From positions 1 through 64,000 of the forward strand of contig JAZUQZ010000026.1 in NCBI GenBank assembly GCA_045626925.1: DNA of 64,000 bases. Direction: 5' to 3'. The position numbers were made by a program, and so were the translations under genes. Positions 42,890-52,151 of this stretch are shown piece after piece. How positions within the stretch are numbered: position 1 is the first letter of the stretch; each line of letters starts with the position of its first letter. The notes under the pieces were generated by a model. That model did no database searches, was not told the DNA's origin, and saw only the letters and a list, made by a program, of their open reading frames with translations. The stretch comes from Aphodoplasma sp045626925. Its GTDB lineage: Bacteria; Bacillota; Clostridia; UBA1381; UMGS1253.

Positions 42890-44347
42890 TTATTGCTTAC
42901 AAATTTCTAAATATCGTTCACATGCTTCTTCCCATGCTTCTTTATCAGCAGGCTCATAACGAACAAGGTCAAACGAGTTTGAAACTGTTTTGCGTGCTTC
43001 TTCAAGCGAACCAATCTCGCCAAGTGCAACATACTGCATAAGTGCATTACCGATGCTTGTAGCCTCAATCGGACCTGCAATTACAGGGATTTGTGTTGCG
43101 TTTGCAATGAATTGACAAAGTATTTTACTTTGTGTGCCACCACCGACAGCGTGTATTGCTTCGATTTTATCAGGGAGCATAGTAGAAATTTCTTTAACAC
43201 ATTTTGCACATTCGAGTGCAAGACTTTCTATAATTGTACGATTAAGCTCGCCAATTGTTTCCGGCACGGGCTGGTTTGTCATTTGTGCAAATTTGTTTAT
43301 GCGCGAAATCATATCGCCCGGACGCGAAAATGCGTCATAGTTTGGATTTATAATGCATTTTAGCGGTTCTGATGCAACAGCAGCATCTTCAAGCTCCTGA
43401 TACGAAACAACAGTACCCTTGCGAGCAAGTGCGCGCTTGCTTTCTTGCTGAATCCAAAGGCCCATAATGTTACGCAGGAAACGATATGTTCCAAAAACAC
43501 CGCCCTCATTTGTGTAATTATAATTATAGCTTTGCTCGTTAATAATCGGTTCATCAGTTTGTGCACCAAGCAAAAGCCATGTACCACAGCTTATGTAAAG
43601 ATTCTTTTTCGGGTTTGACATTGGAGCGGCAACAACTGCAGAAGCGGTATCGTGTGATGCAACTGCAATTACAGGCACACTCTCAACACCAAGCTCGTTA
43701 CATAGCTCGTCGCTCAAATTACCGACAACGCTACCGGGCATAACAACATCAGCAAACTTGTTCTCAAGGCCAAACTCTTTTAAAAGCTCATTATCAAAAT
43801 CGCGGCTTTTTGCATTAAGCATCTGGCTTGTTGATGCAATCGTGTATTCTGTCTTTTTAACACCTGTAAGCATATAGTTAAATAGGTCAGGCATAAAAAG
43901 TGCCGTATCTGCAGCAGCAAAAACAGGCTCTTTTGATGAGCACATATATTGGAATAATGTGTTAATAAATGCAAACTGGATACCTGTTGCACCAAAGATT
44001 TTCTGCTTTTCATCTTCGCTCAACACTACTGCATCTGTACGAGTATCGCGATAATGATACGGATTTTGCAGCAGACGACCCTCTTTGTCAAGCAAGCCAT
44101 AATCAACGCCCCATGTATCAATACCAATTGCATCAAATTTTTTCCCAGCGTTTTTGCACTTCAAAATTCCCGATTTAATTTCATGAAAAAGTCTTAAAAC
44201 ATCCCAATGATAATTTCCACAAACCATTACGGGGTCATTATCAAAACGATGCATTTCCTCGTATGAAATTTTGCCGTTTTCGAGAGAAAATAAGATAGCA
44301 CGGCCGCTTGAAGCGCCGAAATCGAACGCAATAACATTTTTGCTCAT
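42890..44347 (-). CDS. rhaB: Rhamnulokinase (FGGY carbohydrate kinase)
   Basis: A 485-residue sugar kinase. The N-terminal ATPase domain has IAFDFGASSGRAILF and GIDTWGVDYGLLD, the second domain SHDTASAVVAAP, CGTWLLLG and AVGGGTQSKILCQF. These fit RhaB, which phosphorylates L-rhamnulose on C1; some relatives act on fuculose or other ketoses. It is the first gene of the minus-strand sugar operon, with AAAGGAAGAG 9 bp before the ATG. Rhamnose isomerase and rhamnulose-1-phosphate aldolase are not adjacent. Confidence 0.92.
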   Translation of the reverse strand: MSKNVIAFDFGASSGRAILFSLENGKISYEEMHRFDNDPVMVCGNYHWDVLRLFHEIKSGILKCKNAGKKFDAIGIDTWGVDYGLLDKEGRLLQNPYHYRDTRTDAVVLSEDEKQKIFGATGIQFAFINTLFQYMCSSKEPVFAAADTALFMPDLFNYMLTGVKKTEYTIASTSQMLNAKSRDFDNELLKEFGLENKFADVVMPGSVVGNLSDELCNELGVESVPVIAVASHDTASAVVAAPMSNPKKNLYISCGTWLLLGAQTDEPIINEQSYNYNYTNEGGVFGTYRFLRNIMGLWIQQESKRALARKGTVVSYQELEDAAVASEPLKCIINPNYDAFSRPGDMISRINKFAQMTNQPVPETIGELNRTIIESLALECAKCVKEISTMLPDKIEAIHAVGGGTQSKILCQFIANATQIPVIAGPIEATSIGNALMQYVALGEIGSLEEARKTVSNSFDLVRYEPADKEAWEEACERYLEICKQ

Positions 44348-44511
44348 AATATATCTCTTCCTTTCTTTTTCTGCAAAAGTATATCATAAATATTTTACCA
44401 TAAAAAACAATAATAAACAACACTCAATTGCATTTTTTTGCGGAAAAAATCAAATTTAATGTTTTCTGCTTTTTGTTATTCATATTTTCAGCTGTTATAA
44501 TTTTGTTTGTA

Positions 44512-44539
44512 TTGACTTATTTTGTAAATGTGCTATAAT
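44512..44539 (+). promoter_or_regulatory. Promoter of the acyl-CoA synthetase gene
   Basis: TTGACT (44512-44517), 16 bp, TATAAT (44534-44539), with extended -10 TG at 44531-44532. The remainder of 44348-44586 is AT-rich and without a gene; a rhaB promoter on the other strand was not clear. Confidence 0.65.
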
Positions 44540-44586
44540 CAAAGAACAATGTTGATGTATAATATGGTAGAGTAAGGAGAATATTT

Positions 44587-46272
44587 ATGTGCAAGGCAGA
44601 GATTAAACATAAATTTATAAATATGACTCTTGGGGATTATCTTGATAAATGTGCTTGCGATTATCCTGATAATGATGCGCTTGTATATGTTGAAAGAAAG
44701 ATTAGATATTCGTACAAAGAGTTTAATGAAATATGCAAAAAAGCTGCAAAAGGTTTTATGAAGCTTGGCGTAAAAAAAGGCGATAAGGTTGCTGTTTGGG
44801 CGACAAATTATCCCCAGTGGATAATTACAATGTTTGCTACGGCAAAAATTGGTGCGGTGCTTGTTACAGTGAATACAAATTATAAGATTTTTGAAGCAGA
44901 ATATCTTTTAAAGCAGTCTGACTCTATGACACTTCTTATGATGAATGGCTTTAAAGATAGCAACTATGTTGACATTATGCGCAGACTTTGTCCGACACTT
45001 GATACAACAGAGCCGGGCAAAACCGCCAGCGAAAAGCTTCCGCTGTTAAAAAATATTATATATATTGATGATGACGAAGTGCCAAGTGGAATGTTTGGGT
45101 GGGATGATATCCTTGCACTTGGAGAAGGGGTAAGCGATGAGGAGCTTTATGCCGTTCAGTCAACACTTGATATTCATGATGTTGTAAACATGCAATATAC
45201 ATCGGGTACAACAGGCTTTCCGAAAGGCGTTATGCTTACTCACTATAATATAATAAATAATGGCTATTATATAGGCGAAAATATGAAGCTTACATATAAA
45301 GACAGATTGTGTATACCTGTGCCGTTTTTCCATTGTTTTGGATGCGTGCTTGCGATTTTGGCGTGTGTGACACATTGTACAACAATGGTGCCGGTAGAGG
45401 TGTTTTCGCCGACAAAGGTTATGCAAGCAATCGAGGCAGAAAAATGTACGGCAGTACATGGTGTGCCGACAATGTTTATATTTATTCTTGAACATCCGGA
45501 TTTTGATAAATATGATTTGTCGACTCTTCGTACAGGCATTATGGCAGGCTCGCCATGTCCAATTGAAATGATGAAGCTTGCAATAGAAAAAATGGGAATG
45601 CGCGACATAGTAATTTCATATGGTCAAACCGAAGCGTCGCCCGTATGTACTATGACCTCTACAAATGATTCTATTGAGCGTCGCGTGTCCACGGTTGGTA
45701 AAGCGATGCCGGAAATTGAGTGTAAAATTGTTGATCCTGATACAGGGGAAAAGGTTGCACCAAATGTTACCGGAGAATTTTGTGCACGCGGTTATAATAT
45801 AATGAAGGGTTATTATAAACTTGAGGAGGCTACAAAAGCGGTTATAGACGAGGATGGGTGGCTTCATTCGGGCGATTTGGCAACAGTTGATGAAGAGGGA
45901 TATTTTAAAATCGTTGGCAGAGTAAAAGATATGATTATTCGTGGCGGTGAGAATATATATCCACGCGAGATTGAAGAGCTTTTATACACACACCCTGATG
46001 TGAGCGATGTTCAGGTAGTAGGCGTGCCGAGCAAGGCCCTTGGGGAAGAGGTTATGGCATATATAATTTTAAAAGAGAATGCAAGCGTAACCGAGGATGA
46101 AATGAAGCAGTTTGTTATGGACAATATGGCGCGTCATAAAGTGCCAAAGTATATAACATTTATTGATAAATTTCCAATGACAGCGAGTGGAAAGATACAA
46201 AAATATAAACTACGCGAGATGGCTGTTGAAAAATTTGGATTACAAGCCGATGAGGAAATTGAAACTGCATAA
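44587..46272 (+). CDS. AMP-binding acyl-CoA synthetase (fatty acid-CoA ligase type)
   Basis: A 561-residue member of the ANL adenylate-forming family, which activates a carboxylic acid with ATP and joins it to CoA. The phosphate loop is YTSGTTGFPKGVMLTH, the adenine region is VISYGQTEASPVC, and the hinge is GRVKDMIIRGGENIYPREIEE. The catalytic Lys lies in TASGKIQKYKLRE near the C-terminus. The overall pattern suggests medium- or long-chain acids. No other fatty acid gene is nearby, so it is probably a stand-alone function. AAGGAG precedes the ATG. Confidence 0.9.
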   Translation: MCKAEIKHKFINMTLGDYLDKCACDYPDNDALVYVERKIRYSYKEFNEICKKAAKGFMKLGVKKGDKVAVWATNYPQWIITMFATAKIGAVLVTVNTNYKIFEAEYLLKQSDSMTLLMMNGFKDSNYVDIMRRLCPTLDTTEPGKTASEKLPLLKNIIYIDDDEVPSGMFGWDDILALGEGVSDEELYAVQSTLDIHDVVNMQYTSGTTGFPKGVMLTHYNIINNGYYIGENMKLTYKDRLCIPVPFFHCFGCVLAILACVTHCTTMVPVEVFSPTKVMQAIEAEKCTAVHGVPTMFIFILEHPDFDKYDLSTLRTGIMAGSPCPIEMMKLAIEKMGMRDIVISYGQTEASPVCTMTSTNDSIERRVSTVGKAMPEIECKIVDPDTGEKVAPNVTGEFCARGYNIMKGYYKLEEATKAVIDEDGWLHSGDLATVDEEGYFKIVGRVKDMIIRGGENIYPREIEELLYTHPDVSDVQVVGVPSKALGEEVMAYIILKENASVTEDEMKQFVMDNMARHKVPKYITFIDKFPMTASGKIQKYKLREMAVEKFGLQADEEIETA

Positions 46273-46279
46273 TAAATTA

Positions 46280-46306
46280 GACCGTACCAAATTGGTACGG
46301 TCTTTT
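46280..46306. terminator. Terminator between convergent genes
   Basis: Perfect 9-bp stem GACCGTACC (46280-46288) and GGTACGGTC (46294-46302) followed by TTTT, ending the acyl-CoA synthetase transcript and possibly the kinase transcript opposite. Confidence 0.8.
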
Positions 46307-46330
46307 GATTTTACAATGATTTAATTGTTA

Positions 46331-47407
46331 TTATACATAGCGCTTGACGATATCTTGCATAATTTGCTCTTTTGCTTCCATATCACTGACAAGTTTAAAC
46401 TGTGTTCTTGCGCGGAAAAGGTTTTGACCTGTATAATGTGTTTTAAAATATGTATCTCCATTGAGATAATCAGCAAGGAAGCGTATGCCGCATTCATATG
46501 TAAGAAGGCGAGCCGAGAATACAAGTAGCTCAATTTCCTTTTGTGTAAGGAATTTGCGAGTATTTTCAAGGAAACCGCGAGTGAATGCCTCAAACAAATC
46601 CATATCACAGTACACTTTATTAAGGTCGTGCTCATCTTCTTCCGCAGAACTTGCACCAAAGCGAATCGAATCGCCAAAATCGTAAAGTATTGAACCGGGC
46701 ATTACAGTGTCAAGGTCAATGACACATACAGGTTCTTTTGTATCATTGTCAAGCATAATATTATTTAGCTTTGTATCGTTGTGCGTAACACGAAGCGGAA
46801 TGTCACCGCTTTCGATTAAATCTGTTATAACACTTGCCATGTCTTTGTGAGCAAGAGCAAATTCAATCTCAGGTGTTGCAGTTTGTGCGCGTCCGCACTT
46901 GTCATTTTCAATTGCCTCGCAAAGAGCCTCGTAACGCGCAAGAGTATAGTGAAAATTTTTAATTGTTTCTTTTAACTGTGTTGCATCAAAATCACTTAAT
47001 AAATCAAAAAACTCTCCAAAGCCTTTCCCTGCACTATAAAATATATCAGGTGAATCAGTCTTTGAATAGGAAAGTGCATTTTCGATAAATTCATACATAC
47101 GAAAATACTCTCCGTTTTCAGTTTTATAAAATGACTTTCCATCGAGTGTAGGAATAACCTTCAAGGTACCGCGTGCAACATCTCCGTTTCTTTCGATAAG
47201 CTTGTTGTGCACATGCTCAGTGACAAGCTTGATGTTTTCCATTACATCCTCGGGAGAGAGAAATACATTGCTATTAATCTTTTGCAAAATATATCTTTTA
47301 TTTGCGTATGCGATATATGTATCATTTATATGTCCGTCGCCATATGGCTCGATTACTTTATAAGTACAAAACTTTGAAGCAATCTCTTGCAGATTATATG
47401 CAGGCAT
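46331..47407 (-). CDS. NahK-like phosphotransferase (N-acetylhexosamine kinase / mucin desulfatase family)
   Basis: A 358-residue kinase with the aminoglycoside phosphotransferase fold. Features are GDGHINDTYIAY near the N-terminus, the catalytic loop VTHNDTKLNNIMLD and the metal-binding VIDLDTVMPGSILYDFGDSIR. This set is typical of NahK, which phosphorylates N-acetylhexosamines at C1 in mucin or milk sugar use. The lacto-N-biose phosphorylase usually found with it is absent. An AraC regulator is transcribed divergently 172 bp away and may control it. AGGAGG precedes the ATG. Confidence 0.87.
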   Translation of the reverse strand: MPAYNLQEIASKFCTYKVIEPYGDGHINDTYIAYANKRYILQKINSNVFLSPEDVMENIKLVTEHVHNKLIERNGDVARGTLKVIPTLDGKSFYKTENGEYFRMYEFIENALSYSKTDSPDIFYSAGKGFGEFFDLLSDFDATQLKETIKNFHYTLARYEALCEAIENDKCGRAQTATPEIEFALAHKDMASVITDLIESGDIPLRVTHNDTKLNNIMLDNDTKEPVCVIDLDTVMPGSILYDFGDSIRFGASSAEEDEHDLNKVYCDMDLFEAFTRGFLENTRKFLTQKEIELLVFSARLLTYECGIRFLADYLNGDTYFKTHYTGQNLFRARTQFKLVSDMEAKEQIMQDIVKRYV

Positions 47408-47519
47408 AAATAAACCTCCTCATAATTTTACAGACAGTGACCTAATCATTATATCATAGTTAATAAAAAAATATTTAACAATTAGGACTGAATTTTTGAC
47501 ATTTTAGACATAAAAAGTC

Positions 47520-47548
47520 TTGATATGTGAATGGGATTATGATATAAT
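47520..47548 (+). promoter_or_regulatory. Promoter of the AraC-mntP unit
   Basis: TTGATA (47520-47525), 17 bp, TATAAT (47543-47548). Two GACAT direct repeats (47498-47502, 47507-47511) lie just upstream. Confidence 0.65.
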
Positions 47549-47579
47549 CTTTATATAAATTAGAGAGGGTGAACTCGTT

Positions 47580-48464
47580 TTGGAATATCAAAAGACAACT
47601 CTTCGAGAGGAATTTGAAATTAAAAAGATTGTTACAGTTCACTATTTTGAATATATGCGTGATTACATATATGAAGGGGAAAGCCATGATTTTTGGGAGT
47701 TTGTATATGTTGACAAAGGCATAATTGAGATTAGTGCAGATGATAGAAAATTTAGTTTGCGTCAAGGGGAAATTGCTTTTCATAAACCTGGGGAGTTTCA
47801 TGCGCTTAAAGCTAATGGACAGGTTGCACCAAACCTTGTAGTTGTATCGTTTGAGTGTTTTTCGCCACAAATGAAATTTTTTTGTGACAAGATATTTAAA
47901 ATTAGTGGCGAGCATAAAGAGTGTCTTGTTTCACTTGTTAAAGAGGCGAAGCTTGCGTTTGCGTCGCCTCTTTCCGACCCGGACATGAAGGCATTAACCA
48001 GAAGAAAGGATGACACATTTGGTGCCGAGCAGATTATAAAGCTTTTGCTTGAGCTTTTACTTATAAAATTATATAGAAGTAATTATAAAAATATTAAAAA
48101 TGAAAAGCCGATGTCGGCAGTGATTGAAAAAATTGATAGAAATGTAGCCGAAGAATTGATTGAATATATGTATGAAAATATAAATCAGACTCTTGTATTC
48201 AGCGACTTTACAAAGGTATCAAATCTTAGTCCTACAAGGCTTAAGACAATTTTTAAACAAAGAATGGGCATGGGAGTAGTACAATACTTTAAAAAGCTTA
48301 AAATTGAACGAGCAAAGCTTTATATGCGTGAAAATGATTACAATTTTACCCAGATTGCAATGCTGCTTGGATATGATTCGATTCACACTTTTTCGCGCCA
48401 ATTTAAAGCTATTGAAGGCATGCCGCCACGCGACTATGCAAAATCAGTAAAGTTTGATTTATAA
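47580..48464 (+). CDS. AraC family transcriptional regulator with cupin domain
   Basis: A 294-residue regulator. The cupin (about 20-95) contains ESHDFWEFVYVDKGIIEI and IAFHKPGEFHAL. The C-terminal double helix-turn-helix (about 195-290) contains LVFSDFTKVSNLSPTRLKT and FTQIAMLLGYDSIHTFSRQF. The central region lacks family features. The TTG at 47580 follows AGAGAGGGTG by 8 bp. It is divergent from the NahK-like kinase, a plausible target, and is followed by mntP after 30 bp. Confidence 0.92.
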   Translation: MEYQKTTLREEFEIKKIVTVHYFEYMRDYIYEGESHDFWEFVYVDKGIIEISADDRKFSLRQGEIAFHKPGEFHALKANGQVAPNLVVVSFECFSPQMKFFCDKIFKISGEHKECLVSLVKEAKLAFASPLSDPDMKALTRRKDDTFGAEQIIKLLLELLLIKLYRSNYKNIKNEKPMSAVIEKIDRNVAEELIEYMYENINQTLVFSDFTKVSNLSPTRLKTIFKQRMGMGVVQYFKKLKIERAKLYMRENDYNFTQIAMLLGYDSIHTFSRQFKAIEGMPPRDYAKSVKFDL

Positions 48465-48494
48465 AAGACCAAGTATAAAAATGGAAGGTGAACT

Positions 48495-49052
48495 ATGACA
48501 ACAATAGATATTTTTTTGATAGGAGTCGGGCTCAGTATGGATGCTGCTGCGGTTTCTATGACAAACGGTATGGCGTATAAAGAGATAAGTAAGACAACAA
48601 TGCTGATAATGGCACTGCTTTTTGGTATATTCCAGGCACTTATGCCGTTGCTTGGTTACTTTATCGGGGGCATTTTTTCTGAATTTATATGCAAATATTC
48701 AGGTACAATAATCTTATTTATACTCGGTCTTATTGGTGCGAATATGATTAAAGAGGGTCTTTCTCATTCTGACGATAGTGAAGAAATAAAAACAAAACTT
48801 ACATATACAGTGTTGTTTGTTCAAGCTATTGCAACAAGCATTGATGCATTTGCGGTGGGGGTAGGCTTTGCTGCCAAAGGGTGTGAAAATATTATCTTGG
48901 ATGTGTCAATTATCGGTGTTACAACATTTATAATTTCGCTTGTGGCGTTGTTTATTGGTCGCAAATTTGGAAATCTGCTTGGTTCAAAAGCGGAGGTTTT
49001 TGGTGGCATTATTCTTGTTTTAATAGGTATAAAAGCTATATTGCCGATATAA
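48495..49052 (+). CDS. mntP: Manganese efflux pump MntP
   Basis: A 185-residue membrane protein of the MntP (DUF204) family with six membrane helices in two three-helix repeats. Each repeat carries the conserved Asp motif: GLSMDAAAVSMTNG in the first and ATSIDAFAVGVGFA in the second. It expels manganese to avoid toxicity. No yybP-ykoY manganese riboswitch fits in the 30-bp gap before it, so expression probably follows the AraC transcript. Confidence 0.93.
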   Translation: MTTIDIFLIGVGLSMDAAAVSMTNGMAYKEISKTTMLIMALLFGIFQALMPLLGYFIGGIFSEFICKYSGTIILFILGLIGANMIKEGLSHSDDSEEIKTKLTYTVLFVQAIATSIDAFAVGVGFAAKGCENIILDVSIIGVTTFIISLVALFIGRKFGNLLGSKAEVFGGIILVLIGIKAILPI

Positions 49053-49107
49053 TTCTTACATTTTACTATAGAATACAGTGTTCTTTGAAGAAATTTGTTA
49101 AAAAGAC

Positions 49108-49136
49108 TTGAAAAATGTTAAATAAAGTTATAGAAT
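49108..49136 (+). promoter_or_regulatory. Promoter of the phosphoribosyltransferase gene
   Basis: TTGAAA (49108-49113), 17 bp, TAGAAT (49131-49136), in the 120-bp gap after mntP. No purine riboswitch pattern was recognised. Confidence 0.5.
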
Positions 49137-49172
49137 ATTTATGATACAAAATAGGATTGGGGAGTATATAAA

Positions 49173-49730
49173 ATGAAGTCTACTTATAAATTAAATGTAG
49201 CCGGTTTGACGAGAGACTTGCCACTTTGCAAGGTTAATGATGAGTTATATATTGCAGCATTTATAATGTTTGGCGATGTAGAAATTACAAAAGCTTGTGC
49301 AACTGCTCTGCTTGAAAAAGCACCCGAACATGATATTATGATAACTGCAGAGTCAAAGGGCATACCGCTTTTATATGAAATGGCGCGCCAGGCGGGCGAG
49401 AATGATTATGTTGTTGCTCGCAAGGGGCCAAAGCTTTATATGGAGGATGTAATTTTTACAGAGGTTGATTCTATTACAACCGAGGCAAAACAGCGTCTTT
49501 GCATAGGAAAGCATGAGGCTGATTTGCTTCGTGGCAAGCGTGTATTGATTATTGATGATGTTATCAGCACAGGCGAGTCGCTTGCTGCAATAGAGAGGCT
49601 GATTAAGACAGTGGGTGGCAATATTGTAGGCAGAATGGCAGTGCTTGCTGAAGGGGATGCTATTTGTCGAGATGATATTACATGTCTTGCACCGTTGCCA
49701 CTTTTTAATCCTGATGGTACTGAAAAATAA
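49173..49730 (+). CDS. apt: Adenine phosphoribosyltransferase-like enzyme
   Basis: A 185-residue type I phosphoribosyltransferase. The PRPP-binding motif VLIIDDVISTGES is at about residue 125. The substrate region AESKGIPLLYEMA and a flexible loop precede it. It salvages adenine to AMP with PRPP, though the N-terminal part differs from classical Apt and a related purine or other base is possible. AGGATTGGGGAG precedes the ATG. A terminator follows directly, so it is monocistronic. Confidence 0.82.
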   Translation: MKSTYKLNVAGLTRDLPLCKVNDELYIAAFIMFGDVEITKACATALLEKAPEHDIMITAESKGIPLLYEMARQAGENDYVVARKGPKLYMEDVIFTEVDSITTEAKQRLCIGKHEADLLRGKRVLIIDDVISTGESLAAIERLIKTVGGNIVGRMAVLAEGDAICRDDITCLAPLPLFNPDGTEK

Positions 49731-49742
49731 TTATATTATTAT

Positions 49743-49774
49743 AAAAAGAGGTTGTTGATTCAGCCTCTTTTTTT
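49743..49774 (+). terminator. Terminator of the phosphoribosyltransferase gene
   Basis: GAGGTTG (49748-49754) pairs with CAGCCTC (49761-49767), one wobble, with A/T extension of the stem and TTTTTTT following. Confidence 0.8.
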
Positions 49775-49851
49775 GTAAAAATCCTGTTTTTATTTTAGAT
49801 ATAATGGTATAATATTTTATGATGGCAAAAAATAAAAGGGAGGATACAAGT

Positions 49852-52098
49852 TTGAACAAAAAGGAAAAAATATATGCATACATTTCTCATAACGATTATA
49901 AACCGCTTACAATAGATGAATTGTGTGTCGTGCTTGATGTTCCCAAAAGTGATTATAATGAATTTAAAAAGCTGATAAATGAGCTTTTAAATGAAGGAAA
50001 AATCGTCGCAAACAAAAAGGGAAGGCTTAAAAAGGCCAGTTTTTCCAAAGGTATATATGCTACAATTCGTCTTATGCGTTCGGGTAATGCGTTTGCAAAA
50101 TTATCCGACTTATCGGATGGCGACGGGGAGGAAATATTTATCGAGCGTAAAAATCTAAATTACGCATTTGATGGAGATACTGTCAGTATAAAGCTTTTAA
50201 ACACCCCCAAAAACGCAAATCGCAAAAGTCGCGAGGGTATCGTTGATAAAATTGTGTCGCGCGCAAGCGACGAGCTTGTTGGTACTATAATTGAGAATGA
50301 TTATACTATGGCTTTTTTGCCGGATAAGCTACAAGGCTACACAGCCCGAGTGTCAAATGACGGTATAAGCGCAAATATAGGAGAGAAGGTTGTTGCACGC
50401 ATTATGCGTTATCCTGACGCACAACGCGATATGAAAGTGCGCATAGTTGAAGTGATTGGTGAGGGCGAAAGCGTTGCAACATTGACAGAGTGCATAATTC
50501 GTGAAGAGAAAATTCCTGTGAAATTTTCAGACGAAACGCTTATTCAAGCAAGTAAGGCAAACCAAACAGTAAGCGATGAAGAAAAGGTCGGACGCACTGA
50601 TTATAGAGGCGATAGAGTTATTACAATTGATGGCGAAGATGCACGGGACTTGGATGATGCGATATGCGTAAAAAAGCACAGTGACGGTTCGTTCACATTA
50701 TATGTTCATATTGCGGATGTATCATACTATGTGCGTGAAAATACTGCTATTGATTTGGATGCATATGAGCGCGCAACAAGTGTATATTTTCCTGACCGTG
50801 TAATTCCTATGCTGCCAAAAGAGCTCTCAAACGGCATTTGCAGTCTTAATGAAGGCGTAGACCGACTTACAATGTCAGTCGAAATGCAAATCGACAAAAA
50901 CGGCAATATGTATGCCTATAGCCTTTGTGAAGGCTTGATTTGTTCGCGTCATCGCATGACATATACCACCGTGAGCGCAATACTTGATGGCGATGATAAA
51001 CTATCAAAAAAATATAGTGATATTTATGATGATATACACAATATGAAAGAACTTGCGCTCCTGCTTAAAGCAAGACGACACGAGCGCGGCGCGATAGATT
51101 TTAATTTTCCCGAGCCAAAGGTCGTGCTTGACGAAAGTGGAAAAGTGAGTGGCGTAAAGATATACGAAACGGGTATATCAAATGAAATCATTGAACAATT
51201 TATGCTTTTAGCAAATGAAGCTATGGCTAAATATGCCGAAAGCAAGGATTTGCCGTTTGTGTATCGCGTCCATGAAGTGCCAAGCGAAGAAAAACTTATA
51301 ACACTTCAAAAGTATCTGTCGATATTTAATATACCATTTGCGTTGCCTGATACAAATGCGATAAAGCCGCATGATATACAAGAAATTGTTGCATCTATAA
51401 AAGGCAGCACACAAGAAACGGCAATATCGACGCTTTGTCTGCGCTCGATGATGAAAGCACGCTATAGTCCGGAAAATCTTGGTCATTTTGGCCTTGCGTC
51501 GGAGTTTTATTGTCACTTCACTTCGCCGATACGACGCTATCCTGATTTGGCAATACATCGTATTTTGCGTGAAAGTATAACAAAAGGCATAAACGAAAAG
51601 AGAAGGTCATATCTTGTAAACTTTGTCGATAGAGCATCGCTTCAATCAAGTGATGCAGAGGTGCGTGCCGTCGATGCAGAACGCGCTGCAGACAAGGTTT
51701 GTGAATGTTTTTATATGGAACAATTTGTCGGTGACGAGTTTGATGGTGTTATATCTTCTGTGACTGATTTCGGACTTTTTGTTGAAGTGAATGGTTGTAT
51801 TGAGGGATTTGTTTCAATGGCACAACTATGTGACGATTATTATGTGTATGAGGAAGATTTGTTGCGCATTCGCGGCGAACGCACGGGCAGAGTTTTTTGC
51901 CTTGGTGACAAGGTGCGCGTGCGACTTGTTATGTCGAATGCGCGTATGCGCAAAATTGATTTTGAGATTGCGGATATGCAGCCCAATAACTTTAAAGCAA
52001 AACCGACAAGGGTGTATAGTTTGAAAAATAAAAAGCATAAGGCGAAAAAACAATTCAAATCGTTTGTAAAGAGTAAATCGAAAAGAAAAAGAAGATAA
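49852..52098 (+). CDS. rnr: Ribonuclease R
   Basis: A 3'-5' exoribonuclease of about 748 residues. The domain order is an N-terminal winged helix (1-~65), two cold-shock domains (about 70-230), the RNB catalytic domain with GEDARDLDDAI near residue 261 carrying the metal-binding Asp cluster, an S1 domain (about 627-705), and a basic Lys/Arg tail. It degrades structured RNA and acts in quality control. The TTG at 49852 is 8 bp from AAAGGGAGG and gives the family N-terminus; an in-frame ATG at 49819 lies right after two TATAAT-like boxes and is not credible. smpB does not follow. Confidence 0.96.
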   Translation: MNKKEKIYAYISHNDYKPLTIDELCVVLDVPKSDYNEFKKLINELLNEGKIVANKKGRLKKASFSKGIYATIRLMRSGNAFAKLSDLSDGDGEEIFIERKNLNYAFDGDTVSIKLLNTPKNANRKSREGIVDKIVSRASDELVGTIIENDYTMAFLPDKLQGYTARVSNDGISANIGEKVVARIMRYPDAQRDMKVRIVEVIGEGESVATLTECIIREEKIPVKFSDETLIQASKANQTVSDEEKVGRTDYRGDRVITIDGEDARDLDDAICVKKHSDGSFTLYVHIADVSYYVRENTAIDLDAYERATSVYFPDRVIPMLPKELSNGICSLNEGVDRLTMSVEMQIDKNGNMYAYSLCEGLICSRHRMTYTTVSAILDGDDKLSKKYSDIYDDIHNMKELALLLKARRHERGAIDFNFPEPKVVLDESGKVSGVKIYETGISNEIIEQFMLLANEAMAKYAESKDLPFVYRVHEVPSEEKLITLQKYLSIFNIPFALPDTNAIKPHDIQEIVASIKGSTQETAISTLCLRSMMKARYSPENLGHFGLASEFYCHFTSPIRRYPDLAIHRILRESITKGINEKRRSYLVNFVDRASLQSSDAEVRAVDAERAADKVCECFYMEQFVGDEFDGVISSVTDFGLFVEVNGCIEGFVSMAQLCDDYYVYEEDLLRIRGERTGRVFCLGDKVRVRLVMSNARMRKIDFEIADMQPNNFKAKPTRVYSLKNKKHKAKKQFKSFVKSKSKRKRR

Positions 52099-52102
52099 TC
52101 TT

Positions 52103-52139
52103 AAAAGAGATGATAAAGCATAAACTTGTCATCTCTTTT
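52103..52139 (+). terminator. Terminator after rnr
   Basis: AAAAGAGATGA (52103-52113) pairs perfectly with TCATCTCTTTT (52129-52139) around a 15-nt loop. Confidence 0.8.
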
Positions 52140-52151
52140 AATTTGCATAAA

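Noticed and set aside
48465..48494. Manganese riboswitch before mntP
   Set aside because: Only 30 bp separate it from the AraC gene; a yybP-ykoY element cannot fit.
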